In this document: positions 1 to 7,177 of the stretch, one piece after another | Position numbering within the stretch: position 1 is the first letter of the stretch | Layout: each line of letters begins with the position of its first letter | Assembly: GCA_041392475.1 (NCBI GenBank) | Contig: JAWKLZ010000003.1 | Coordinates: 951,501-1,015,500, forward strand | Direction: 5' to 3' | DNA length: 64,000 bases | From: Chitinophagales bacterium | GTDB lineage: Bacteria; Bacteroidota; Bacteroidia; Chitinophagales; UBA2359 | Program-made: the position numbers and the translations under genes | The notes under the pieces: generated by a model | What the model saw: only the letters and a program-made list of their open reading frames with translations | The model's database searches: none | Told to the model about the DNA's origin: nothing

Positions 1-192
1 TTTACCTTTTTCTGTACCCGCAGCCATGATCTTGCCATCCGAATTGTAACGTACACAGGTGGCTGCACCTTCATTAGGACCCGCAGTATGGGATTTGCCT
101 TGGTCAAAAATTTGAGCAGAGAGGGTACTGCTACTCACTAAAGCGAAAATTGCGAGCAGTCTAAATATAAACGTAAAATGTATTTTTATCAT
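1..192 (-). CDS. Secreted WD40-like protein, N-terminal part only
   Basis: Read on the minus strand from the ATG at 192-190, the frame stays open to the window edge, so only the first 64 codons are present. It begins with a typical signal peptide (basic MIKIHF start, then a hydrophobic run ending in LSAQ). The mature part follows with AGPNEGAATCVRYNSDGKIM and then AAGTEKG, which looks like the first blade of a WD40 propeller (a V-x-[FY]-x-x-[DN]-G-x-x-[IL]-A-[ST]-[GA] pattern). WD40 proteins are binding scaffolds, so no enzymatic role can be given. The domain call rests on one partial repeat and is tentative; the signal peptide and reading frame are clear. Confidence 0.6.
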   Translation of the reverse strand, partial: MIKIHFTFIFRLLAIFALVSSSTLSAQIFDQGKSHTAGPNEGAATCVRYNSDGKIMAAGTEKGK

Positions 193-515
193 AGTTTGCA
201 AAGATAAGGAAAATTTGAAACTGAAAATGAAGATAGATAGATATATTGTTTTCTGATTGTCTAATGAATTTGTTTTGAAGGATATACAAACGGTATTTCT
301 GATAAATCCTTTGACAATACATTCAGAAATAGGTTTAGTGAAAGCCACACAATTCAAATAAAACCCCCAAAGTGTGAAACACTTCGGGGGACAAAACTAA
401 CTATGAAAACAATTTACCTTAGTACGACCAAAGGTATTTCATTTTTTGAAGTAAATTCTTCATTGTAGGGCAGCTATAAAACGGCTGTATTCATCATTTT
501 ATTTTCAAAGTCACG
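193..515. other. Intergenic region with a terminator and a possible 21-codon ORF
   Basis: The stretch between the WD40-like gene start and the aroC stop holds the hairpin at 364-390 and otherwise AT-rich sequence. On the plus strand, right after the hairpin, an ATG at 403 opens a 21-codon frame ending with TAG at 466-468 (MKTIYLSTTKGISFFEVNSS, then L). It has no clear ribosome binding site and no recognised homology, so it is noted but not called a gene. Confidence 0.5.
364..390 (-). terminator. Rho-independent terminator downstream of aroC
   Basis: Two 11-nt arms (364-374 and 380-390) pair with one mismatch around a 5-nt loop. The stem carries five G:C pairs at its base. On the minus strand the stem is followed by TTTTATTT, which suits termination of aroC transcripts about 125 nt past the stop codon. 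Confidence 0.65.
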
Positions 516-1610
516 TCAATTTTCACTATTATTCAAGCGTACACTCTTATTTCTCAACAAATGATCTGCAATGACCAAAGCCGCCATTGCTTCCACAATC
601 GGTACTGCACGAGGCACGACACAAGGATCGTGTCGTCCTTTTCCTGTCACTGTCACTGCATTCCCCGACTTATCCACTGAGTCTTGCGCCCGAACAATCG
701 TTGCCACAGGCTTGAAAGCCACCCGAAAATAAATGTCCATACCGTTGGAAATCCCCCCTTGAATTCCACCTGAATGATTGGTTTTAGTCACTGTTTTTCC
801 GTCCACTACTTCAAAAACATCGTTGTGTTGTGAACCCCGCATTTCAACTCCTTCAAAACCAGAACCATACTCAAAACCTTTTGCAGCATTGATGCCCATC
901 ATTGCCTTTGCCAAATCTGCGTGAAGTTTGTCAAAAACAGGCGCACCCAACCCCGTGGGCATTCCTTCAATTACCGCACTGACCACTCCTCCAACCGTAT
1001 CGCCTTCCTTGCGAACTTGCTTGATGAAATCCTCCATTTTCACCGCCATTGCAGCATCCGCACAGCGAACAGGATTGGCTTCAATTTGATTGAAATCCAA
1101 TTCTTTGTACGATTTTTCAAGCTTCAATGCACCCACTTGCGACACATAGCCTGTTACTTGAATTCCATATTCTTTCAATAATAACTTTGCCACCGCACCA
1201 GCCGCAACCCTTGCAGCCGTTTCCCTTGCCGATGAACGGCCACCACCCCGATAGTCCCGAAAGCCGTATTTTTCATCGTAGGTAAAATCAGCATGAGAAG
1301 GACGGTATTTATCCATGATATGACTGTAATCCTTTGAGCGTTGGTCTTCGTTGCGGATAACCATACAAATCGGTGTACCCGTTGCTTTTCCTTCAAAAAC
1401 TCCCGACAACAGTTCAAATTCATCCCCTTCCTTGCGTTGGGTCACAATCTTCGACTGCCCGGGCCGCCGACGAGATAACTCACTCTGAATAAAACCCATA
1501 TCTATCTTCAATCCCGCAGGACATCCGTCAATGATCACCCCTAAGCCCACACCATGCGATTCTCCAAATGTGCTGATGCGAAACAATGTACCAAAACTAT
1601 TTCCTGCCAT
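516..1610 (-). CDS. aroC: Chorismate synthase
   Basis: AroC converts 5-enolpyruvylshikimate-3-phosphate to chorismate, the last shared step towards aromatic amino acids and folate, and needs reduced FMN. The 364-residue protein has the family length and landmarks: GESHG at 16-20, RRPGQ near 49, the [11 protein letters not shown] segment near 100, [11 protein letters not shown] near 120-131 (FMN and substrate binding), and a C-terminal [17 protein letters not shown] block. The ATG at 1610 places [10 protein letters not shown] directly at the N-terminus as in homologues. It appears to be a single-gene unit ending at the hairpin at 364-390. The pab genes near 49 kb use its product. Confidence 0.97.
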   Translation of the reverse strand: MAGNSFGTLFRISTFGESHGVGLGVIIDGCPAGLKIDMGFIQSELSRRRPGQSKIVTQRKEGDEFELLSGVFEGKATGTPICMVIRNEDQRSKDYSHIMDKYRPSHADFTYDEKYGFRDYRGGGRSSARETAARVAAGAVAKLLLKEYGIQVTGYVSQVGALKLEKSYKELDFNQIEANPVRCADAAMAVKMEDFIKQVRKEGDTVGGVVSAVIEGMPTGLGAPVFDKLHADLAKAMMGINAAKGFEYGSGFEGVEMRGSQHNDVFEVVDGKTVTKTNHSGGIQGGISNGMDIYFRVAFKPVATIVRAQDSVDKSGNAVTVTGKGRHDPCVVPRAVPIVEAMAALVIADHLLRNKSVRLNNSEN

Positions 1611-1697
1611 TTTATACCTTATCTTTTGTTGATAACCACTGTAAAAGTCCTAATCAATTCGATTATTTCCAAGAGAATCCTTCAATTCTTGTTAAAT

Positions 1698-1730
1698 TTG
1701 AACCTTAGTTGAGCGATTTTACTAAATTTG
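1698..1730 (+). promoter_or_regulatory. Candidate promoter for the 1882 acyltransferase
   Basis: TTG at 1698-1700 lies 22 nt before TAAATTTG at 1723-1730, a match to the Bacteroidota TTG-N17-23-TAnnTTTG promoter. A second TAAATTTG at 1693-1700 has no good upstream element. The leader to the ATG at 1882 would be about 145 nt. Confidence 0.45.
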
Positions 1731-1881
1731 AAATCGAACAAATTCAACTTTACTATACTTTTAGGTTGGAGTTTGTAGTTTGAATCTTAAGTTTTCACCC
1801 CTTTACCAAAATGGAAATTCCCATTGAAGTAAAAAACGCAAAGTTTTTTTGCTTTTATTTTCATTTCTATTTTCATGACTT

Positions 1882-2640
1882 ATGAAATTATTGCGTTACT
1901 TACATACCTTTTACGCCGTTCTCATCTTTGGCATATTTGCCCTTTTTGCCATCCCTATTTACTTCATTGGATTTGGTTTGTTTGGCCAAAAAGCTGCATC
2001 TACGGTTATGGGCTACAATCGTTTTTGGGTGCGAACATGGGGCTTTTTAACGGGAATTCGCTACCGTTCGGTCAATGAAGAGTATGTCGATTCCGAAAAA
2101 GCTTATGTGTATATTGCCAATCATAGAGCCATTGCCGATATTTTTGTTGTAGCTGCTGTTGTACCAGGTGTTTTTCATCCATTGATGAAAGCGGAAGGAG
2201 GGAAGTATCCAATTATGGGTTATTTGTTCAAACAGTTTTGTGTGATGGTGGATAGAAAAAGTATGGAAAGTCGTCAGCGAAGCCTATTGCAGCTTAAAGA
2301 AAGGGTGAAAAGAGGTAATTCTATTTTGGTATTTCCCGAAGGAACCCGCAATAGGTCCAATGAAATTCTCCTCAATCCTTTTTATGCGGGTGCATTTCGT
2401 ATCGCTATTGACCTCCAAATCCCTGTTGTTCCGATTACCTTTCTTGGTACAAGAGATGTTTTTCCCAACAATCATTTTCTCATACATCCCGCTACGATTA
2501 CCTGTGTTTTTGGCAAACCGATCGAAACAAAAGGGCTGCAATCTAAAGATACTGAACGATTGAAGAAAGAGAGTTTTGAGGTAATTGAAGGGGTTTTGTT
2601 GGAGAACCGAGGAGTTCTTTCCAAACCATCAAGTTTTTGA
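1882..2640 (+). CDS. plsC: 1-acyl-sn-glycerol-3-phosphate acyltransferase family protein
   Basis: PlsC-type enzymes transfer an acyl chain to lysophosphatidic acid at the inner membrane to give phosphatidic acid. The 252-residue protein has an N-terminal hydrophobic segment (about 10-35), the catalytic NH-x4-D box at 80-86 (N80, H81, D86), the FPEGTR substrate-binding box at 151-156, and a VVPITF segment near 176. Length and motif spacing are typical. The acyl donor and exact lysolipid cannot be told from sequence. A second NH-x4-D acyltransferase lies at 21794. The gene stands alone, downstream of the promoter-like element near 1723. Confidence 0.9.
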   Translation: MKLLRYLHTFYAVLIFGIFALFAIPIYFIGFGLFGQKAASTVMGYNRFWVRTWGFLTGIRYRSVNEEYVDSEKAYVYIANHRAIADIFVVAAVVPGVFHPLMKAEGGKYPIMGYLFKQFCVMVDRKSMESRQRSLLQLKERVKRGNSILVFPEGTRNRSNEILLNPFYAGAFRIAIDLQIPVVPITFLGTRDVFPNNHFLIHPATITCVFGKPIETKGLQSKDTERLKKESFEVIEGVLLENRGVLSKPSSF

Positions 2641-2900
2641 GTATTCAACAGCCATACCAAACAGAGTAGGTTGAGGGGGTAAAGGGTGTTGGATAATTGT
2701 TGTATTTGTTTCTTTGGAATAAGAAAAAGCAGCAAGTAAAAAAATAATTAAGGTTTATGTGTATCAGAATGATTTTTAGAGTGTATTGGGGGTTCAATCA
2801 AAAAATGTAAAATTTCCCCAATTTCATTATTAAATAATCAACAATAGTATCTGTTACGAATAAGTCATAGAAAAAAAATATAAAAACATGCAGCATGGTT

Positions 2901-3044
2901 TTTGTTAAAAAAATATTTCTAATCAATTAACTCTCAACATCTACCACAACAAAATTAGTAACATCACCCCTTCTAACAAAAAAAAAGGAGCAGCCCCCGT
3001 TGTTCTGAAACAAAACGGTCAACTCCTTGATTTTACGTCCTTAT
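2901..3044. repeat. Direct repeat copy A flanking the restriction-modification patch
   Basis: About 144 bp from TTTTGTTAAAA to ACGTCCTTAT recur at 6992-7140 in the same orientation, with scattered substitutions and small indels. Each copy holds a hairpin around a TTGTTCTGAAACAAAA centre that is followed on the minus strand by nine T, so each can act as a minus-strand terminator. In copy A the stem (about 2987-3028) is degenerate. It lies just downstream of the truncated gene at 3050-3196. Confidence 0.75.
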
Positions 3045-3049
3045 GACCT

Positions 3050-3196
3050 TCACCCCTCCACCTTCAAAAACCGCACCTTATCCACCACACGACCATCTTC
3101 CTTCCATACACACCAATAAGACCCAATTTCTAAATCCGCCAAATCCAACACCTGCCGCTCTTGAAATGCCCTCAACGAATATCCCTGATAAGTTTC
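3050..3196 (-). pseudogene. 3' remnant of a secreted-protein gene (T9SS-like C-terminal domain)
   Basis: On the minus strand an open frame ends at TGA (3052-3050) and encodes about 48 residues, including RQVLDLADLEIGSYWCVW followed by KEDGRVVDKVRFLKVEG. The pattern DL..L..G.YW.......G..V.KVRFLKVE resembles the last 40 residues of the type IX secretion sorting domain. No start codon or upstream gene body remains. Upstream, the frame runs directly into the group II intron fragment, which lies on the opposite strand. It is therefore read as a gene tail left after a rearrangement. The T9SS assignment rests on pattern only. Confidence 0.5.
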
Positions 3197-3206
3197 TAAT
3201 CCTGAA

Positions 3207-3288
3207 GATCCGTATGAGTCGAGAGGTTCACGTACGGTTCTGTGAGAGGGTAGGGAACTGTTTTAGTCAGTTCCTCGCTCTACTCGAC
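3207..3288 (+). mobile_element. Group II intron 3' end (domains V and VI), truncated
   Basis: Positions 3207-3240 form a 34-nt hairpin of domain V type: lower helix GATCCGTA with TACGGTTC, a CG bulge, upper helix TGAG with TTCA, and a GAGA (GNRA) tetraloop. It is followed by a domain VI-like stem (GGAACTG with CAGTTCC) and the usual end CTACTCGAC at 3280-3288. The domain V catalytic triad, normally AGC, reads ATC here, so catalysis is probably lost. Domains I-IV and the reverse transcriptase gene are absent; only the 3' end remains. Confidence 0.75.
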
Positions 3289-3425
3289 TTCTTTTTTCAA
3301 TTCATTTATTTTTTTTCATAGCTCGATTTTCTGTTTGCGTTGGCTGCTATGCTCTTTGGCTATTTTTGCTTTGCGGGTTGGCTTTGAGCGAATAGACAAT
3401 GTGCATAGCATTGCGGAGGTTCATT

Positions 3426-4542
3426 TTAGTTATTTAATTCTTTCTTTTTTTTCTCTATATACAAAATCACGTCTTTAATTACCAATTTATGAATGGCAGA
3501 AATTACGGTCTCCATAGTTCCATAGTCAGGTTTTCCGTCTTTTACTGGAAGCGAAATATCTAATGCGTCAGCGTCTTTTGCGTAGAAGTTTCTACCGTAG
3601 TTAAATTGTCCGTTGTATGATGATTTGTGAATTGCAGAAGTCACAAAAACAGATGCGTATTTTGGCAGTTTGTCCGTATGTACGACTGCAATATGGTCGT
3701 CTCCGCCATATTTGAAGTTTCTATACTTGGCTGAACCAAACATATCAATGGTTATGGTATTCGCTGAAAAAACTTTAACGTCATTTCCAATAAATGCAGA
3801 AACTCCTTCGTCAGTTTCTCCTGCCGTGATAAAAGGTAAAGTTCCTGTAACTCTGTCGGCACTTTTTAATCGTCTTCCACGAGTTGATTTACCAAATAAG
3901 TTTTCAAGATTGAAAATGTTCCAATCGAGTTTTTCAAAGTTTTCTAATGCTTGTTTCTCTTGTTCAGTTAGTTGATAATCGTTAAGCCCATTATTGAGTA
4001 AGTAATTTTCTAATTGGTTTATTCGATTACTTTCAATCTCTGCCAATAGACTCTCAATAATATCAAAGTCTATTTTTTTATTGCTTAAAATAGGTAGTGT
4101 TACTTTTTGATTTTTGATTACATCAACACTATAGCTTGAGCTTCCCCAAGAAAATGAAATAAAGGATTTCATCATCGCTGCAATAAAAAATTGGGCATTC
4201 TTTTTACCGAACCTTTTTTCTTTTGGCTTTAAAATTTTGATTTTATCCCCTGTGAAGTAAGGTTTTTCTTGGTAAAACATTGTAGCAGTATCTTGACCAA
4301 ATGATATTGTATTGCCTTCATTTAAAAATTTTGGGTCTTCATTGATAAAGCCTTTCTGTCCATTATTTGAACCCATTCTAACTACATATGGATAAGTGCC
4401 AAGTTGATGAACTTCCACCTTATTAGCATCAAATCTCTTTTTGTACGTGTTAATTGAAAAAAGGTCTCCTATCGTAAATTCACCCCACTTGATTTTGTTT
4501 AATCTGCTATCAAGCGGGGCGACTACTTTCCCAAGCTTTCAT
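3426..4542 (-). CDS. Restriction-modification specificity subunit (HsdS/BcgIB-like), apparent 5' frameshift
   Basis: The product has two target-recognition halves. The first begins KIKWGEFTIGDLF and contains GTYPYVVR and a GNTISFG-type motif; the second begins after GRRLKSADRVTGTLPFITAG. This is the usual HsdS layout, and it should set the DNA target of the adjacent methylase. The main frame encodes about 370 residues down to the stop at 3426, but its first 35-40 codons have no ATG, GTG or TTG until GTG at 4418, which would cut off the first recognition domain's start. An ATG at 4542-4540, overlapping the end of the upstream gene, opens MKAWESSRPA in another frame and hits TGA. Removing one base from the G4 run at 4516-4519 would join the frames as MKAWESSRPLDSRLNKIKW. 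A recent frameshift or a sequencing error is likely. Confidence 0.8.
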
Positions 4543-6559
4543 CCGCAATTTCTTGGTTTTTCAGTAAATCTGATATTTCATAAGCTATGTAATCACTAAT
4601 TGTCTTCTTGAAGTCGCTGAATTTTGGATTTAAGTCAATAGGAGCCGACTGATTCCAATCCGCTCCATTATTTGGGTCAATATGTCCTTCGTAATATTCT
4701 CTTTCTGTAAAAACTTTGAGTTTGCTTTTACCAAAGCGAACCAAGTCAACAACTTCTTGATAGCGTTCTTTGGCCTGGTCAGTATCTTTTAGGTTGTTTT
4801 TTCCTTTTTTTCGGTTGGTTCTTGTGTAACCGTCATTTGTAAAGTCAATGAACTTTACAACATCATCTTTGTGATGTTTTTCATTGACCTTGAAAACATA
4901 AATGTTCGTATTTACGCTGGATTTACCGATAAAAATATCTACTGGCATTTTTATACTTGCCAAGAGCGAGTGTTTGGATAAAATTCTTTTGTTGTAGTCA
5001 ATTGCTTTTCCTGAACCTGATGAGTTTTGAATAATAATTGCAGCGTAACCTTTATTCATCATATCTAAAGCTTTCTCAACAAAGTTCATCCCGTTTCCTG
5101 AAGCAGAATAAGGCGGATTTAATATAAAGGCATCCGCTGGAAAGTGTTCGTTTGTTTTGCCAAAACCATATTTACCGTCAAAATCTTTTATTGAGTCTGT
5201 ATTCAAAATGTTAGAACTACCGTCACCCATTAAAATCATATTGAGAATTGCTAACATATAGACGCTTGAAAGCAACTCTAAACCAAGCAACTGTTCGGCT
5301 TTTATTTGGATTTCCTTTTTTGTTAGTTCATCTGGCGATTGAATGGTGTTTTTTGCATCAATTAGCATTTCGTTCATTGCAGCAACTAACAAACCCGCTG
5401 AACCTGTGGCAAAATCCCAAACGTAACTGTCTTTGTTTACTCTCGCCAATTTAACTAAAAGTGAAGCTACATAAGGTGGGGTTAAGACTACATCATTCTT
5501 TTTATCATCTGGCATAGGTATCCAACTATACATCTGATTGAATAACTTTCCTGTAAAATCCGTTGTTAGACCTATCTTATAATAAATACCTAAGTCATCT
5601 ACTATTTTTGTAAATACTCTCCTAAGTTGACTTTCACCATTTATAGCTTTATTAATGTTATGAGCAAGAAGGGTATTTGAAAGTGTTCGTATGATGAGCT
5701 CCTTTTTTTCATTAGGTAAATCCTTATGATTCAAAAAAGATTTTATTTTTTTTACCATTTCATCACCATCTCGATAACCAATCTCAGATGATGATTTTAG
5801 GTCTAATTTTTCTAATGGTACAACTTTTCCTGGAATTCCAAGCGTTGCAATTATGGAAGCAGAAACCAAATGAACTCTATCATTAACATCAAGACCTTGT
5901 TCCTCATCATAGATATGTTGGTTTAGGTTTTTTAAGCTTTGGTCTATTTCTCTTTCTCTTTGTTCTTTTAGTTTGTCAAGTTCTTCCTGTGAAAGTTGAA
6001 GTGTTTTTACTGTCTCAATAAAACCGTCAAAATTTTTCAGTGCTAAAAATGAAAAGTCGGTAAAGTCGCCAATTTTCTGTCCTGCTCCTAAATTGCTTTT
6101 TGAAACATAATAAACGCCAATTTCGTGATGAATTTTACCTGTTTCATCTTTGTAGCCTGTCATTCCGATTGCGATAATATCGGTATAGCTTGTATGATGA
6201 AGCAAAGCATTTGCGTAATGAACAGCACCGTTTACCGCAAAAGAGTTTATGTTTTTAAAATTGGGTTCGTTTTTAGAAGTTCGGTTTTCAACTTGTCCGT
6301 CTTTGTCAAGTTTTACAAGTTTGTCTTTATAACCTTTGTACTCAATAAGTACAGGGTATGGATTATTGTATTTGTCGTAGCCAATCAACTTTGCATCAGG
6401 GCGATTTCCGCCATAATTTCCTGCTTTAGTGTGATAATCGGAAAGGGCTTTATCAATTTCTGCATTAACTGATTCCTGCTCTAATTTGTAAGGTAGCTTA
6501 TAGGATTTCATCCATCCGTTGGCTAAATCTGCAATATTCGGTTCTATTGATTGTGCCAT
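4523..6559 (-). CDS. Type IIB/IIG-like fused restriction endonuclease and N6-adenine methyltransferase (HsdM-like)
   Basis: This 678-residue protein joins a nuclease-like N-terminus to an HsdM-type N6-adenine methylase. Residues 54-76 read PD-x17-EYK (P54-D55, E73, K75), which fits a PD-(D/E)XK nuclease core. The methylase part has the AdoMet motif DFATGSAGLL starting at D382 and the catalytic NPPY at 481-484. With a single specificity gene after it and no separate HsdR helicase, the arrangement resembles the BcgI A/B type, in which one subunit cuts and methylates. Its stop codon lies inside the specificity gene region, and its ATG shares an A with the stop of the upstream regulator (TAATG), so the three are an operon. 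Nuclease function is inferred from motif spacing only. Confidence 0.85.
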   Translation of the reverse strand: MAQSIEPNIADLANGWMKSYKLPYKLEQESVNAEIDKALSDYHTKAGNYGGNRPDAKLIGYDKYNNPYPVLIEYKGYKDKLVKLDKDGQVENRTSKNEPNFKNINSFAVNGAVHYANALLHHTSYTDIIAIGMTGYKDETGKIHHEIGVYYVSKSNLGAGQKIGDFTDFSFLALKNFDGFIETVKTLQLSQEELDKLKEQREREIDQSLKNLNQHIYDEEQGLDVNDRVHLVSASIIATLGIPGKVVPLEKLDLKSSSEIGYRDGDEMVKKIKSFLNHKDLPNEKKELIIRTLSNTLLAHNINKAINGESQLRRVFTKIVDDLGIYYKIGLTTDFTGKLFNQMYSWIPMPDDKKNDVVLTPPYVASLLVKLARVNKDSYVWDFATGSAGLLVAAMNEMLIDAKNTIQSPDELTKKEIQIKAEQLLGLELLSSVYMLAILNMILMGDGSSNILNTDSIKDFDGKYGFGKTNEHFPADAFILNPPYSASGNGMNFVEKALDMMNKGYAAIIIQNSSGSGKAIDYNKRILSKHSLLASIKMPVDIFIGKSSVNTNIYVFKVNEKHHKDDVVKFIDFTNDGYTRTNRKKGKNNLKDTDQAKERYQEVVDLVRFGKSKLKVFTEREYYEGHIDPNNGADWNQSAPIDLNPKFSDFKKTISDYIAYEISDLLKNQEIADESLGK

Positions 6560-6753
6560 TATTTTTTTCTTTCAATTAGTAAATCTTTGACTTTCACATT
6601 TAGTGTTTCGGCAATTGTGTACAAGTCTTCCAAACTCGGTTATCTCACGTTACGAGCATATTCGTTAATCGTGTTGTAACTCTTTCCTATCTGTTTGGCA
6701 AGCCAAGTCTGCGAAATTCCTTTGTCCTTTAAAATTTCTTTTATTCGGTTCAT
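6559..6753 (-). pseudogene. XRE-family HTH controller of the restriction operon, with in-frame nonsense codon
   Basis: From the ATG at 6753 the frame encodes MNRIKEILKDKGISQTWLAK and a Cro/CI helix-turn-helix (SQTWLAKQIGKSYNTINEY). It reaches TAA at 6642-6640 (codon 38), and then continues in the same frame with PSLEDLYTIAETLNVKVKDL to a proper stop at 6561-6559. Homologues read RQPSLE at this point, so one C-to-T change (CAA to TAA) explains the break. Full length would be 64 residues, typical of restriction-modification controller proteins. Unless the stop is read through, the regulator is lost. The downstream ATG overlaps its final stop, which shows it belonged to the operon. Confidence 0.8.
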
Positions 6754-6783
6754 TTGAAACCCAAGTTTTGTTTATTCGGTGTC

Positions 6784-6817
6784 AAATATAGTAAAAGTTC
6801 AATCAATCAACTTTCAA
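6784..6817 (-). promoter_or_regulatory. Candidate promoter of the restriction-modification operon
   Basis: On the minus strand TATATTTG (6791-6784) matches TAnnTTTG. TTG triplets lie 16 nt (6810-6808) and 23 nt (6817-6815) upstream. The start codon of the controller gene follows about 30 nt downstream. Confidence 0.5.
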
Positions 6818-6991
6818 AGTGCAGACATTTCAGTTGAACGAAATTGGTGTATAGGGGAAAGGCTCTAAATTCGGACTGCCTTTTATGCTTTGTAAATATA
6901 GCCAAATTTTGTTTTGGGGCAAAAAATGTATGTAGAAATTGCTTTATTTTTAGAATTGGAGGTAAGGACTGGACAAATAGCGTTTTATCAT

Positions 6992-7140
6992 TTTGTTAAA
7001 AGGCTATTTCTAATCAATTACCCCTCAACATCTACCACAACAAAATCAGTAACATCACCCCCTCTAACAAAAAAAAAGGAGTAGCCACCGCGTTGTTCTG
7101 AAACAAAACGGTCGACTACTCCTTGATTTTACGTCCTTAT
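6992..7140. repeat. Direct repeat copy B with terminator of the BlaR1-like gene
   Basis: This is the second copy of the repeat at 2901-3044. It includes a hairpin (arms GGAGTAG and CTACTCC plus ACCG and CGGT, about 7078-7125) that on the minus strand is followed by nine T. It lies about 50 nt past the stop of the M56 protease gene, so it is a good intrinsic terminator for that operon. The remaining 60 bp of the repeat lie beyond the T run and have no assigned role. Apart from this repeat and the promoter at 6784-6817, the gap 6754-7177 shows nothing recognisable. Confidence 0.7.
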
Positions 7141-7177
7141 TAACCAATTTTTTATTGAAGGGAAGGGTATTAAGGGT

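Noticed and set aside
403..468. A 21-codon frame after the aroC terminator hairpin
   Set aside because: No ribosome binding site, homologue or promoter can be shown, so it is only noted in the intergenic entry.
2930..3000. Reading of the direct repeat as a protein tail (VRRGDVTNFVVVDVES and VRGGDVTDFVVVDVEG)
   Set aside because: Both copies keep the frame for about 16 codons, but the frame differs upstream of the T run and the region is a terminator hairpin plus trailer. Coding cannot be supported.
3330..3425. Possible recombination site with GCTATGC and GCATAGC arms and repeated GTTGGCT words
   Set aside because: The arms are 7 bp only and do not fit the attC consensus (GTTRRRY/RYYYAAC), so no attachment site is called.
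3426..4418. GTG at 4418 as the real start of the specificity gene
   Set aside because: It would remove the conserved WGEFTIGDLF start of the first recognition domain, which is still open upstream. A frameshift near 4516 explains the data better.
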